A DNA stretch of 64,000 bases from Brevibacterium sp. 239c (GTDB lineage Bacteria; Actinomycetota; Actinomycetes; Actinomycetales; Brevibacteriaceae), in the NCBI RefSeq assembly GCF_900169365.1, contig NZ_FXZH01000001.1, positions 62,001-126,000 of the forward strand. Direction: 5' to 3'. The position numbers were made by a program, and so were the translations under genes. Shown here piece by piece: positions 35,202 through 43,960 of the stretch; within the stretch, counting starts at the first letter, position 1; the number at the start of each line of letters is the position of its first letter. Below the pieces are notes generated by a model that did not search any database, was not told the DNA's origin, and saw only the letters and a program-made list of their open reading frames with translations.

Positions 35202-36232
35202 GATTTCTCCAGAAGTGTCAGGGCCTGCCGTGCGAGGTCTTCGACTCCGGCACCGGCGGCTTCCGGATCGAAGTCGAGGTCGCCCATCTTGCCGGTCACC
35301 AGGCGTGTGTAGACACCTTCGCGGATGCACGCGAGCTTCCACATCGCGAAGGCCTCGTAGTAACCGACGTCGTGGACCTCGTGTCCGCTGACCTCTTGGT
35401 AGCGGTCGATGATCTCCTCAGCCTCCGGGAAGCCGAGGTTGGGGGTAGGAACCCAGATGCTCGTGTAGTCGGTGGGCACCGTGAGCATCGCGACGAAGTA
35501 GCCCAGATCGGTGAGCACCTCGCCGACGGCGGTGAGCTCCCAGTCGACGACCGCGTTGACCGCACCGCCCGGGGCAAAGATCATGTTGTTGGGCTTGAAA
35601 TCTCCGTGAGCCAGGCCGACTGGGCTGCCGGCCGGGTCGGGCATTCTCTCGGCCAGGGCGTCGTGGACTTCGCGGATGATGGGGATGTCGCGCATCGAGA
35701 TCTCTTCAACCTGTCCGAGCCAGCGTCGCAGCTGCCGTTCGATGAGCCCGCCGTTGCGGCGCAGGTCGCCGAGTCCCACCTCGTCGATGTCGACGCGATG
35801 GATTGCCGCCAACGTGTCGACCATGCCGAACGCGCACGCGCGCTTGTCGTTGAGTCCCGGGCCATCGGGGATCTGCGCCCAATCGGCGGGTTCGTTGATG
35901 GCGAACCCGGGGCAGTGATCCATGAAGACGAAGGGTACGTCGAGGATCTCAGGATCGTCGACGATGTCGATGACATGGGGGACTGGAACGGGGCTGTCGG
36001 ACAACGCGGCCATGATCCTGCCCTCCCGCGAAACGTTGTGCGCGCTTCCGCCGGAATGCCCGAGCGGTGGACGTCGGAGCACCCAGCGCGGGAGTCCGTC
36101 CACGGTGATGGTGAATGTGAGATTTGAGCGTCCGATGGACATGACTTCGACGTCGAAGTCCGTGACTCCGAACCGGTACTCAATCCATGCTCCGATGGTT
36201 GAAGCATCGAATCCTGCAGGTGCTGTGGTCAA
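35198..36232 (-). CDS. APH-like phosphotransferase (ACAD10/LvaA-type kinase)
   Basis: A 344-residue kinase of the aminoglycoside phosphotransferase fold. The catalytic loop HGDFKPNN lies at 209-216 and the metal-binding DWE at 230-232. An N-terminal lobe begins with YRFGVTDFDVEVMSIGRSNLTFTI. The start is TTG at 36232, supported by GGGAGGG 7 nt upstream; no better ATG is available. It is first in the leftward operon and is followed by an SDR (ATGA overlap) and an acyl-CoA dehydrogenase. Relatives next to ACADs phosphorylate 4-hydroxyacyl-CoA rather than antibiotics, so antibiotic resistance is unlikely. Confidence 0.88.
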   Translation of the reverse strand: MTTAPAGFDASTIGAWIEYRFGVTDFDVEVMSIGRSNLTFTITVDGLPRWVLRRPPLGHSGGSAHNVSREGRIMAALSDSPVPVPHVIDIVDDPEILDVPFVFMDHCPGFAINEPADWAQIPDGPGLNDKRACAFGMVDTLAAIHRVDIDEVGLGDLRRNGGLIERQLRRWLGQVEEISMRDIPIIREVHDALAERMPDPAGSPVGLAHGDFKPNNMIFAPGGAVNAVVDWELTAVGEVLTDLGYFVAMLTVPTDYTSIWVPTPNLGFPEAEEIIDRYQEVSGHEVHDVGYYEAFAMWKLACIREGVYTRLVTGKMGDLDFDPEAAGAGVEDLARQALTLLEKS

Positions 36233-36248
36233 CGTCGACCCTCCCGAG

Positions 36249-36262
36249 TGAACAATCGTTCA
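36249..36262. promoter_or_regulatory. Palindromic operator candidate in a divergent promoter region
   Basis: TGAAC-AATC-GTTCA is a perfect 5-bp inverted repeat with a 4-bp centre, a form common for TetR-family operators. It lies 17 bp upstream of the kinase gene's TTG start and would also face the divergent quinone oxidoreductase. Confidence 0.45.
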
Positions 36263-36385
36263 GTTTCAATCACAGTATTCAAACGGAGCGTGGGAGTCAA
36301 GCTGAAATCGTGATGCCGGTCACCACCGAATGTGATAGTGATGAGTGGGCCATCCCAAGCTTCTTTCATCCACAGTGAGGAAATC

Positions 36386-37357
36386 ATGAGAGCCATTCGC
36401 GTTGCCGCCTTGACCGGACCAGATGATGTAGAGCTCGCCGAGGTCGACCGGCCAAGCCCGGGGCAAGGTGAGGTCCTCATTGAGGTCGCCTATGCCGGCG
36501 TGACGTTCCCCGAACTGCTCCAGACCCGGGGCATGTACCAGGTCAAGCACGACCTGCCTTTCGTTCTCGGGTCGGAGGCTGCCGGCATCGTCGCCGAGGC
36601 GGGCCCGGGATCCCGGTTCTCCGTGGGCGACCGTGTGGCCGCAATTCCCGGCAAAGGCTCGTTCGCCGAATTCATGGTGGTCAACGACGAGCAGACGGTG
36701 CCCGTGCCTGATGGCATCAGTCTGGCGCATGCGGCGGGAATGCCGATGAACGTGCTCACCGCGGACTTTGCGTTGCGCTTGAGGGCGCAGGCCAAGGCAG
36801 GACAATCCATCCTCGTCCACGGCGCCGCCGGCGGACTCGGATCAGCGGCGGTGCAGATGGCGCTGGCCATGGGCCTCGAGGTCATCGGCGTGGTATCGAC
36901 CGAGGCCAAGGCTCAGACCGTCCGCGAACTCGGTGCCACCCACGTGGTCATGGCCGAGGGGTTCAAGGACGCGACCAAGGAGATCTACCCGGACGGAGTC
37001 GACTATGTCTTCGACCCGGTCGGCGGGGCCCGCTTCACGGACTCGACCCGAGTCCTCGCCCCCTATGGTCGCCTTCTTGTCCTCGGATTCACCGCCGGTG
37101 AGATCCCTTCGGTCAAGGTCAATCGTCTGCTGCTGAAGAACATCTCCGTCGATGGTGTGGCGTGGGGAGCCGCGACCCGCGAGCGGCCCGGCTACATTGC
37201 CGAACAGTGGGATTCGATCGCCGCCTATGTGGCGGCAGGTAAGCTCAACCCGGCGATTCACGGCACCTATCCGCTCAGCGACGCCGCGAAGGCGATCGGC
37301 GAACTCGATTCCCGCAGTGTGCAGGGCAAGGTGCTCCTCGAAGTCAAAGGCGAATAG
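36386..37357 (+). CDS. Zinc-free NADPH:quinone oxidoreductase family protein
   Basis: A 323-residue medium-chain dehydrogenase/reductase of the quinone oxidoreductase branch. An N-terminal GroES-like domain (GEVLIEVAYAGVTFPELLQTRG) is followed by a Rossmann domain with the nucleotide motif VHGAAGGLGSAAVQ (about 138-151). The zinc-binding cysteines of alcohol dehydrogenases are absent, as expected for this branch. GAGGAAA lies 3-9 nt before ATG 36386, which is preferred over the earlier 36332 start. It is divergent from the kinase operon and shares the TGAAC-N4-GTTCA site. It probably reduces an enone or quinone, with the substrate unknown. Confidence 0.9.
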   Translation: MRAIRVAALTGPDDVELAEVDRPSPGQGEVLIEVAYAGVTFPELLQTRGMYQVKHDLPFVLGSEAAGIVAEAGPGSRFSVGDRVAAIPGKGSFAEFMVVNDEQTVPVPDGISLAHAAGMPMNVLTADFALRLRAQAKAGQSILVHGAAGGLGSAAVQMALAMGLEVIGVVSTEAKAQTVRELGATHVVMAEGFKDATKEIYPDGVDYVFDPVGGARFTDSTRVLAPYGRLLVLGFTAGEIPSVKVNRLLLKNISVDGVAWGAATRERPGYIAEQWDSIAAYVAAGKLNPAIHGTYPLSDAAKAIGELDSRSVQGKVLLEVKGE

Positions 37358-37376
37358 GGAACACTGAAACACAATT

Positions 37377-37415
37377 GTGCGGTGCGGCTGTGGGCAAACC
37401 ACCGCAGCACCGCAC
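37377..37415. terminator. Bidirectional terminator hairpin between convergent genes
   Basis: A 17-nt arm at 37377-37393 pairs with 37399-37415 at 15 positions around a 5-nt loop. It lies between the rightward quinone oxidoreductase and the leftward acyl-CoA dehydrogenase. There is no strong T run, only CTTTT further right. Confidence 0.6.
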
Positions 37416-37418
37416 GCG

Positions 37419-38585
37419 TCACTTTTGGCGGTAGCGCTTGGCGATGTCGCGGCCGACGAGTTCCTTCATAACCTCGTTCGATCCGCCGAAGATCGCCTGG
37501 ACCCGGCTGTCCTTGAATGCTCGGGTGATCGGGTATTCGAGCATGTAACCATAGCCGCCGAAGAGCTGCAGGCACCTGTTGATGACCTCGATCTCGAGGT
37601 CGGAGCCCAGGTACTTCGCCTTCGCCGCATCGACGGGAGTCAGCTCACCGGCGTTGAGCGCCAGCGCACAGCGGTCGACGAATGCTTCAAGGGCATCGAC
37701 GCGGGTTTCGAGCTCGGCGAGTTCGAAACGCGTGTTCTGGAAGTCCCCGATCGTCTGTCCGAAGGCTGGCCGGGTGAAGACGTATTCGCCCGTCCACGCA
37801 AGTGCTGCTCTGGCGCCGGCCAGTGTTCCCGAACCGATGAGCATGCGCTCGGTCGGCAGGTTGACCATGAGGTGGATGAACCCTTGGTCGAGTTCGCCGA
37901 GGAGAGCATCGGCGGGCACGCGCACATCGGAGAAGGACAGCTCCGATGTGTCCTGGGCGTCCATGCCGAGCTTCTTGAGCTTTCGCCCGCGTTCAAAGCC
38001 CGGAATGCCGTCGTCGACGATGAACAGTGAAGTCCCCTGGGACGGCTTGGCGTCGGGGTTCGTGCGGGCGACGACGATGACGAAGTCGCAGTGGTAGCCA
38101 TTGGTGATGAAAGTCTTCGCGCCGTTGATCACCCAGTCGTCTCCGTCGCGCACAGCCTTAGTCGTGATGCCTTGGAGGTCAGAGCCGGCATTCGGCTCGG
38201 TCATGGCGATCGCACCGATCGCCTCGCCCGAGGCGAGGCCTGGCAGGTATTTCTCCTTCTGAGCCTGGGTGCCGAAGGCCAGGAGGTAGCCGGGAACGAT
38301 ACCGTCGGATACGCCCCATCCACTTGTCGTCCCGCCGACGCCTCGCCGGGCGATCTCTTCGCTGCGGACCATCTCGAATCGGAAGTCATCGACTCCGGCT
38401 CCACCGAATTCCTCGGGGATGGTCAGGCCGATGACGCCCGCCTCGGCGGCCTTCTTCCACATTGATCGGTCGACGAGGTGCTCTTCCTCCCAGGCTTCGA
38501 CGTGGGGCACGACCTCACGGTCGAGGAAGGTGGCGACGGTGCCGCGGAAGGCTTCGTGGTCCTCGTTGTACAGGTTTCTCTTCAT
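37419..38585 (-). CDS. Acyl-CoA dehydrogenase
   Basis: A 388-residue FAD-dependent acyl-CoA dehydrogenase, the first step of a beta-oxidation cycle. Family motifs are IGAIAMTEPNAGSDLQGI (flavin side), WVINGAKTFITNGYHCDFV, and the C-terminal CLQLFGGYGYMLEYPITRAFKDSRVQAIFGGSNEVMKELVGR. The catalytic Glu is expected in the FGGSNE or nearby segment of this subfamily. ATG 38585 (MKRNLYNEDH) is chosen over 38606 because GAGGAC lies 8 nt upstream. It follows the thiolase gene by 27 bp on the same strand. Confidence 0.92.
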   Translation of the reverse strand: MKRNLYNEDHEAFRGTVATFLDREVVPHVEAWEEEHLVDRSMWKKAAEAGVIGLTIPEEFGGAGVDDFRFEMVRSEEIARRGVGGTTSGWGVSDGIVPGYLLAFGTQAQKEKYLPGLASGEAIGAIAMTEPNAGSDLQGITTKAVRDGDDWVINGAKTFITNGYHCDFVIVVARTNPDAKPSQGTSLFIVDDGIPGFERGRKLKKLGMDAQDTSELSFSDVRVPADALLGELDQGFIHLMVNLPTERMLIGSGTLAGARAALAWTGEYVFTRPAFGQTIGDFQNTRFELAELETRVDALEAFVDRCALALNAGELTPVDAAKAKYLGSDLEIEVINRCLQLFGGYGYMLEYPITRAFKDSRVQAIFGGSNEVMKELVGRDIAKRYRQK

Positions 38586-38612
38586 GGGTGGTGTCCTCTT
38601 CGTCAAACGGGT

Positions 38613-39755
38613 TCAGAGCAGTTCGAGGATGGTGGCGTTGGCTTGGCCGCCGCCCTCGCACATCGACTGCAGTCCGTAGCGGATTCCCTGCTGCTGCATG
38701 TGGTGGATCATCGTCGTCATCAGCCTCGCACCCGAGCCGCCGAGTGGGTGGCCCAGAGCGATGGCCCCGCCATTCGGGTTGAGGCGTTTGATGTCGGCTC
38801 CGGTTTCCTGCAGCCAGGCCAACGGCACCGAGGCGAAGGCTTCGTTGATCTCGAAGACTCCGATGTCGTCGACGGAGAGCCCGGATTTCTTCAGCGCCTT
38901 CGCAGTTGCGGGGATGGGGCCGGTAAGCATGATGACGGGATCGGCGCCGGCGAGGACGGCCGTGTGCACCTTCGCAATCGGGGTCAGGCCCAGTTCCTTC
39001 GCCTTGGCTGAGGTCATCATCAGCATGGCTGCCGAACCGTCGGAGATCTGGGAGGCGTTGCCTGCGGTGACGACGCCGTCCTGCTTGAACACGGTGTCGA
39101 GACCAGCCAGCTTGTCCACGCTGGTGCCGCGGCGAATGCCCTCATCGGTTCTGAGGTCTCCGCTTTCGGTGCTCACAGTGATGATCTGGGATTCGAAGCG
39201 ACCGGCATCGGTGGCTGCGGCTGCGAGTTCGTGGGAACGCACGGCGAGTTCGTCCAGTTGGGTGCGACTCAGCTTCCATTGTTCTGCGATCATCTCAGCG
39301 CCGATGCCCTGATTCGGCGTGACGTCGTCATAGCGGGCATTGAACTTCTGCCCGTACGGGGACTGGCCAGCGGCAGATGAGCCCATGGGGACGCGGGACA
39401 TGGACTCGACGCCGCCTGCGACGACGACGTCGTACTGTCCGGCGATGAGACCGGCCGCAGCGAAGTGCACGGCCTGCTGGGAGGACCCGCATTGCCGGTC
39501 GACCGTGACGCCGGGCACTGACTCGGGGAGTCCTGCGGAGAGGGCGACGGTACGTGCAATGTCACCGGTCTGCTCGCCGGACTGGGACACGCAACCGAAG
39601 ATCACGTCGTCAATGACTTCTGGATCGATCCCTGTCTGGGCGACGACATCGGCCACGGCGATGGCGCCCAGGTCGGCCGGATGGATGCCTGAGAGCATGC
39701 CCTTGCGCTTGCCGGTCGGTGTACGTCGTGCGGCGACGATGACTGCGTCGTTCAT
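38613..39755 (-). CDS. Acetyl-CoA C-acyltransferase (thiolase)
   Basis: A 380-residue thiolase, the final step of beta-oxidation or the condensing enzyme in reverse. The nucleophile Cys lies in VDRQCGSSQQAVHFAA (about residue 89). The second active-site motif is GGAIALGHPLGGSGARL and the third is QSMCEGGGQANA. AAGGAG precedes ATG 39755. It pairs with the adjacent acyl-CoA dehydrogenase and is divergent from a TetR regulator, which is the likely controller. Confidence 0.94.
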   Translation of the reverse strand: MNDAVIVAARRTPTGKRKGMLSGIHPADLGAIAVADVVAQTGIDPEVIDDVIFGCVSQSGEQTGDIARTVALSAGLPESVPGVTVDRQCGSSQQAVHFAAAGLIAGQYDVVVAGGVESMSRVPMGSSAAGQSPYGQKFNARYDDVTPNQGIGAEMIAEQWKLSRTQLDELAVRSHELAAAATDAGRFESQIITVSTESGDLRTDEGIRRGTSVDKLAGLDTVFKQDGVVTAGNASQISDGSAAMLMMTSAKAKELGLTPIAKVHTAVLAGADPVIMLTGPIPATAKALKKSGLSVDDIGVFEINEAFASVPLAWLQETGADIKRLNPNGGAIALGHPLGGSGARLMTTMIHHMQQQGIRYGLQSMCEGGGQANATILELL

Positions 39756-39817
39756 CTGTGCTCCTTCGAGGTGCCGAACCTGCAGTCAGAGAGCTGGAGG
39801 TCGATGGCGAGTATGTG

Positions 39818-39839
39818 ACTCAGATAACTGATCGTGAGT
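39818..39839. promoter_or_regulatory. Inverted repeat in the thiolase/TetR divergent region
   Basis: ACTCA (39818-39822) and TGAGT (39835-39839) are mirrored around a 12-bp centre, 83 bp before the TetR start and about 63 bp before the thiolase start. It may be a regulator site, but the arms are short. Confidence 0.25.
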
Positions 39840-39921
39840 TAAGATTTTCACGAAGCCAAGAAACAGTCAAGATAGACCGTAAGTAGACGGGGCAGTCGAT
39901 CTGCAGGCGGAGGAGAGTGCA

Positions 39922-40557
39922 GTGGATCAGTCGAACCGGACGGCACTTTCGCGAGAGATCATCCTCGACGCAACGATCGAATGCCTGCTCGCCGAGGGTT
40001 ACTCAGCCACGACGACGATGAAGGTTCAATCCAGGGCCGGAGTGACTCGGGGCAGGCTTCTGCACCATTTCCCCTCGAAACGGGAGCTGCTCACGGCCGC
40101 GGTGGCCCGCCTCGGCGAACAGCGTCTCGACCGTCATCTGGAGGACCGGACCGATGATCTCAGCCGTTCCCTGATGCGCAAGCGCCCTCCTGCCGCCGAG
40201 GTGGGACCGCGATCCGACTGGGCGGTGCTGACGCTGTGGGCCGGTCTCATGCATTCGAGCTTCTTCACCGCACTCGAGCTCTGGGGTGCCTCCCGCACGG
40301 ACGACCTGCTCGCGGAGAAGGTGCGAAACCATGAGAAGACGGTCCTCGAGCGAGTCAGGGACAACGCTCGGGAGCTGTTCGGGCCGAAGATCTGCGCGTC
40401 CGAGCGGTACGAGCACATGTTCAACATTCTCTTCTCCAGCATGCGCGGGATGGCCGTAACCTACACCTTCTCCCACCTCGACCCCGCAACCGAACCGATG
40501 ATCGGAGAATGGCAGCGAACCGCGCGTACGCTCCTCGCGCACACAACCACCGGATGA
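39922..40557 (+). CDS. TetR-family transcriptional regulator
   Basis: A 211-residue repressor. The TetR helix-turn-helix covers about residues 12-56 (IILDATIECLLAEGYSATTTMKVQSRAGVTRGRLLHHFPSK-like spacing), followed by an all-helical ligand domain. The start is GTG 39922 with GGAGGAGAG close upstream. It is divergent from the thiolase-ACAD pair and 30 bp ahead of an acyl-CoA ligase on its own strand, so it probably controls both sides in response to an acyl-CoA or fatty acid. Confidence 0.9.
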   Translation: MDQSNRTALSREIILDATIECLLAEGYSATTTMKVQSRAGVTRGRLLHHFPSKRELLTAAVARLGEQRLDRHLEDRTDDLSRSLMRKRPPAAEVGPRSDWAVLTLWAGLMHSSFFTALELWGASRTDDLLAEKVRNHEKTVLERVRDNARELFGPKICASERYEHMFNILFSSMRGMAVTYTFSHLDPATEPMIGEWQRTARTLLAHTTTG

Positions 40558-40587
40558 CCTCAATGCCGACACTCACAAGGACGTGAC

Positions 40588-42150
40588 ATGTATCCAGGAA
40601 AATGGGCAGCGGAGACCCCCGACAAGCCAGCCGTCGTCATGGCAGACACCGATGCCGTGCTCACCTACGGCCAACTCGAGGACAGATCGCTGCGCCTGGC
40701 CAACCACATGCGCGCCGCAGGATTGGTCAAGGGCGACCACATCGCCGTCATGTCAGAGAACCGTTTCGAGATCGTCGAGGCACTCTGGGCGGCGCTGCGC
40801 ACCGGTGGGATCATCACAGTCGTCAACTCGCACCTGACGGCCGCGGAATCGGCCTATATCGTCGACGACTGCGACGCCAGGGTCTTCCTGCTCTCCACTG
40901 CTCTGGATGCGGCCGCCGAGGTGGCGGCTTCGTGTCAGCAGGTGGAGAACCGGATCCGCATCGACGCCGTCCCCACGGGTGAGGGCGGTGACGTATTCGC
41001 CGACTGGGACGAATATGAGGCGGTGCTGGCAGCCGCCTCGGCGAGGAAGCCGGTAGTCGAACCGCGAGGGGATGACATGCTCTACTCCTCGGGCACCACC
41101 GGGCGGCCGAAAGGGATCCTGCCCGGGCCGACAGATCTGCAGATCGAAGACGAGGATGTGTCGATCGTCAAGCTGTTCACTATGCTCTTCGGTTTCGACT
41201 CGGAAACTGTCTACCTCTCACCGGCACCGCTCTACCATGCTGCGCCACTGCGTTTCGTGATGACGACGCATGCCAGGGGCGGAACCGCAGTCATCATGTC
41301 GCATTTCGAGGCCGAGCCTGCTTTGGCGATGGTCGAGAAGCATCGCGTGACCCATTCCCAATGGGTGCCGACGATGTTCATCCGAATGCTCAAACTCCCC
41401 GAGGCAGTCCGCAGCTCCTATGATGTCAGCAGTCTTGAGGTGGCTATCCATGCAGCCGCTCCCTGTCCGCCGGAGGTCAAACAGGCGATGATCGAGTGGT
41501 GGGGGCCCGTCCTCTACGAGTACTATGCGGCAACCGAGAGCATCGGCCTGACCGTGATCACCAGCGAACAGTCCCTGGAGAAGCCCGGCTCGGTCGGTCG
41601 TGACGGAATCAAAGGCATCGTCCACATCTGCGGTCCGGATGGACAGGAGCTTCCGGCAGGGGAGGTCGGCGTCATCTACTTCGAAGACGCAAGATCCCTG
41701 TTCGAGTACTACAAGGACGATGCGAAGACGCAGACATCCAGACATCCGGACCACCCCGACACCTGGGCGACGACCGGCGACATGGGGTACCTCGACGAGG
41801 ATCGCTACCTCTACATCGCCGAGCGAACTACTGGCCTGATCATCGCGGGCGGAGTCAACATCTACCCTCAGGAAATCGAGAATGCGTTGGCGCTTCGACC
41901 TCAGATCGCCGATGTCGCCGTCGTAGGACAGTCCGATGACGAGTTGGGGCAGGTTCCGGTGGCATTCGTGCAGCTGGCCGACGGTGTCGACGAAGCCGGA
42001 GCGGCGGACGAGATCCGGATGTGGCTGAGCGATAAGCTGGCCCGTTTCAAGATTCCCCGCGAGTTCTATTTCGTGGCCGAGCTGCCGCGGACACCGACAG
42101 GGAAGTTGGTCAAGCGTCGACTGCCCGACCCCGCTGCGTTCACGGGCTGA
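40588..42150 (+). CDS. AMP-dependent acyl-CoA ligase
   Basis: A 520-residue adenylate-forming ligase of a branch distinct from the 29.6-33.1 kb pair. The phosphate loop is LYSSGTTGRPKGIL, the A5 motif is EYYAATESIG, the A7 motif is WATTGDMGYLDEDRYLYI, and the catalytic Lys motif is PTGKLVKRRL. AAGGA precedes the ATG. It follows TetR in the same direction, 30 bp away, and probably shares its transcript. It would supply acyl-CoA to the neighbouring dehydrogenase and thiolase. A hairpin beginning in its stop codon may end the transcript. Confidence 0.92.
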   Translation: MYPGKWAAETPDKPAVVMADTDAVLTYGQLEDRSLRLANHMRAAGLVKGDHIAVMSENRFEIVEALWAALRTGGIITVVNSHLTAAESAYIVDDCDARVFLLSTALDAAAEVAASCQQVENRIRIDAVPTGEGGDVFADWDEYEAVLAAASARKPVVEPRGDDMLYSSGTTGRPKGILPGPTDLQIEDEDVSIVKLFTMLFGFDSETVYLSPAPLYHAAPLRFVMTTHARGGTAVIMSHFEAEPALAMVEKHRVTHSQWVPTMFIRMLKLPEAVRSSYDVSSLEVAIHAAAPCPPEVKQAMIEWWGPVLYEYYAATESIGLTVITSEQSLEKPGSVGRDGIKGIVHICGPDGQELPAGEVGVIYFEDARSLFEYYKDDAKTQTSRHPDHPDTWATTGDMGYLDEDRYLYIAERTTGLIIAGGVNIYPQEIENALALRPQIADVAVVGQSDDELGQVPVAFVQLADGVDEAGAADEIRMWLSDKLARFKIPREFYFVAELPRTPTGKLVKRRLPDPAAFTG

Positions 42151-42164
42151 GTGCTCGGCACTCA
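42148..42164 (+). terminator. Compact hairpin at the ligase stop codon
   Basis: TGAGTGC-TCG-GCACTCA is a perfect 7-bp stem with a 3-nt loop whose first bases are the TGA stop. No T run follows. It lies before a convergent gene. Confidence 0.4.
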
Positions 42165-42208
42165 CAGATTGAGCGCTCGCCGGATGAAGATGCCTAGGGC
42201 GGGAACAC

Positions 42209-43825
42209 TCAGCTGTCCTCGATCCGGTCGAAGACGCTGAGATCACCGACGACTACGAGTTTGGTGGTCGCCCGTGACATTCCGACGTAGAGCATGTCCA
42301 AGGCTCGTTCGGAGTCGCGGAAGCCATTGAGACAAAGGACGACGACGGGACGTTCGAGGCCCTTGAAGCCGAGGACGTGACCGTAGAAGACGTCCTCAGC
42401 GGCGAAGAATTGATCCCAATAGGCCGAGGGGCCTTCCGCTTCGACGATCGATCTCTGCTCAGGGTGGCGGCTGCCGGTCGTCAGCAGGGCGATGTCACCG
42501 GGGTTCCATCCGGAGTCCATGAGCGATTCCACCTGGGAATCCGCCTCGGCGATGGCATCGTCGATCTCGACCCTGCTCCATTCGATCTCCTCTCCGGGTC
42601 CGTTGCGGGGGATGGGTGGTTCGAACGCGAGGTGGGCGAACCCGGCGACGATCTGTTCGGAGTTCCGCAGATTCTCATCGAGCTGGATAGGATTCATCGT
42701 GATCGGTGACTCGCCGTCGCGACCGAAGATCCGCTGCCGCTCATCGGTGAAGACATAGAGGGTGCCCTCGACCTGGTTGCGCAGGCACGACTGGACAGCC
42801 TCCCACCACAGCAGGCTGAAGTCCTGGCCCTCATCGATGACGATGGCGTCGAAGAGGCTCTTGCGCGGGCGGCTGTCAGCTAGGTCCTTGAGCTGAACGG
42901 GAAGATTGTGCTCCCAATAGTCGGAGTCGTCATCGCTGCCCGGTGCCGCGCCCCAGGAGATCGGCAGATCGTGGAACAGGCCCACATACGCCGGCCGGTC
43001 GGATTCTGGCCACTGCGCGGTGAAGAGCTGGAGAAAACGCCCCAGCCCCCGCGAATAGCACATCAGCGCGACCTTCTTGCCCTCCTGCGTGAGAGCTCTG
43101 GCTTTGAGGAGCGCCAGATAAGTCTTGCCCGAGCCGGCACCGCCACTGATCTCTGCGCGGTTCTGGTGGCGCAGGATGCGGGTGAGCTTCGCCTGTTCAC
43201 GGCTGAGTGCATCGGCTCGATCCGAGATCTCTGAGGCCGTGATGCGTACATTCTCAACAGCCTGATTCGTCCGCCGCAGGTTCTTCAGGACGAACTCGTG
43301 TGGGGTGAAGACATCGTCGCGGGCAGGATCGAAGTCGAAGCGCATTTGGGTGGCAATCGCTGCGGCGATCGAATCGAGCTGTGTGGAGTCCACGAGCTGG
43401 CGCCTCGGCGCATCCGGCTGCTCCCAATCCCGGGGCAGCTGGGTGTAGGGCAGCACCGCGAGGTGACTGATGGGTCCCGGTGTCTTCGAGACACGCGAAT
43501 TCAGATAGGTGACGAGGGTGTGCTTGGCGACCATCGCCTGTTCGAGTGGGGAAACCTTGAGTCGATTGCGATGCCCTTGCGCACCCTGTGTGATCCAGGT
43601 TCCGTCCTCGACGCTGACGCGACCGCCCTTGACCTCGATGACGGCGATCCCGACACCGGGCCAAAGCACAAGAATGTCGATCTCGACGTCTTTGTCTTCA
43701 CCGGTCAGACGCTGACCGTGGACCATTGTCGCCTCGTCGGGGAGCTGTTCGCACAAGGAATTCCAGACGGTTTCCTCGGCGGTGGAATCAGCGAAATCAG
43801 GCTGCTGTGGGATCAACGTGACCAT
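42209..43825 (-). CDS. NERD-domain UvrD-like helicase
   Basis: A 538-residue protein with an N-terminal NERD (nuclease-related) domain (about 12-115) carrying the restriction-fold residues D50 and E64-x-K66 in IDILVLWPGVGIAVIEVKGG. A superfamily-1 helicase core follows: Walker A GGAGSGKTY (228-236), Walker B DEGQD (331-335), and a C-terminal motif LYVGMSRATTKLVVVGD (from about 512). Such proteins are linked to DNA repair and appear in phage-defence neighbourhoods, but no partner gene is adjacent. Start ATG 43825 is 6 nt after a TAGTCT -10, suggesting a leaderless mRNA. Gene boundaries are clear on both sides. Confidence 0.88.
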   Translation of the reverse strand: MVTLIPQQPDFADSTAEETVWNSLCEQLPDEATMVHGQRLTGEDKDVEIDILVLWPGVGIAVIEVKGGRVSVEDGTWITQGAQGHRNRLKVSPLEQAMVAKHTLVTYLNSRVSKTPGPISHLAVLPYTQLPRDWEQPDAPRRQLVDSTQLDSIAAAIATQMRFDFDPARDDVFTPHEFVLKNLRRTNQAVENVRITASEISDRADALSREQAKLTRILRHQNRAEISGGAGSGKTYLALLKARALTQEGKKVALMCYSRGLGRFLQLFTAQWPESDRPAYVGLFHDLPISWGAAPGSDDDSDYWEHNLPVQLKDLADSRPRKSLFDAIVIDEGQDFSLLWWEAVQSCLRNQVEGTLYVFTDERQRIFGRDGESPITMNPIQLDENLRNSEQIVAGFAHLAFEPPIPRNGPGEEIEWSRVEIDDAIAEADSQVESLMDSGWNPGDIALLTTGSRHPEQRSIVEAEGPSAYWDQFFAAEDVFYGHVLGFKGLERPVVVLCLNGFRDSERALDMLYVGMSRATTKLVVVGDLSVFDRIEDS

Positions 43826-43831
43826 GGTCCG

Positions 43832-43837
43832 AGACTA
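43832..43837 (-). promoter_or_regulatory. -10 TAGTCT of the NERD-helicase gene, leaderless
   Basis: TAGTCT on the minus strand ends 6 nt before the ATG, and no Shine-Dalgarno sequence lies between. Confidence 0.4.
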
Positions 43838-43857
43838 TCCCAATAGTCAGCAGATGC

Positions 43858-43893
43858 TGTTCGGGCGCGCTGGGAGTCCAGCGGGCCCGAACA
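43858..43893. terminator. Strong hairpin between the MFS gene end and the NERD-helicase promoter
   Basis: A 16-nt arm at 43858-43873 pairs with 43878-43893, with one mismatch and a 4-nt loop (GAGT). It is 67 bp beyond the leftward MFS stop and directly upstream of the NERD promoter, so it probably insulates that gene. Confidence 0.5.
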
Positions 43894-43960
43894 GCACCCT
43901 GAGGCTATCTGCGCTGTGCTCTGTCAGCCTTTGTCAGCGCTTTGTGAGTGCAGACGTCGG

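Noticed and set aside
35198..36232. Aminoglycoside resistance gene
   Set aside because: The APH fold is shared by metabolic kinases, and the SDR/ACAD/ligase operon fits acyl-CoA metabolism far better.
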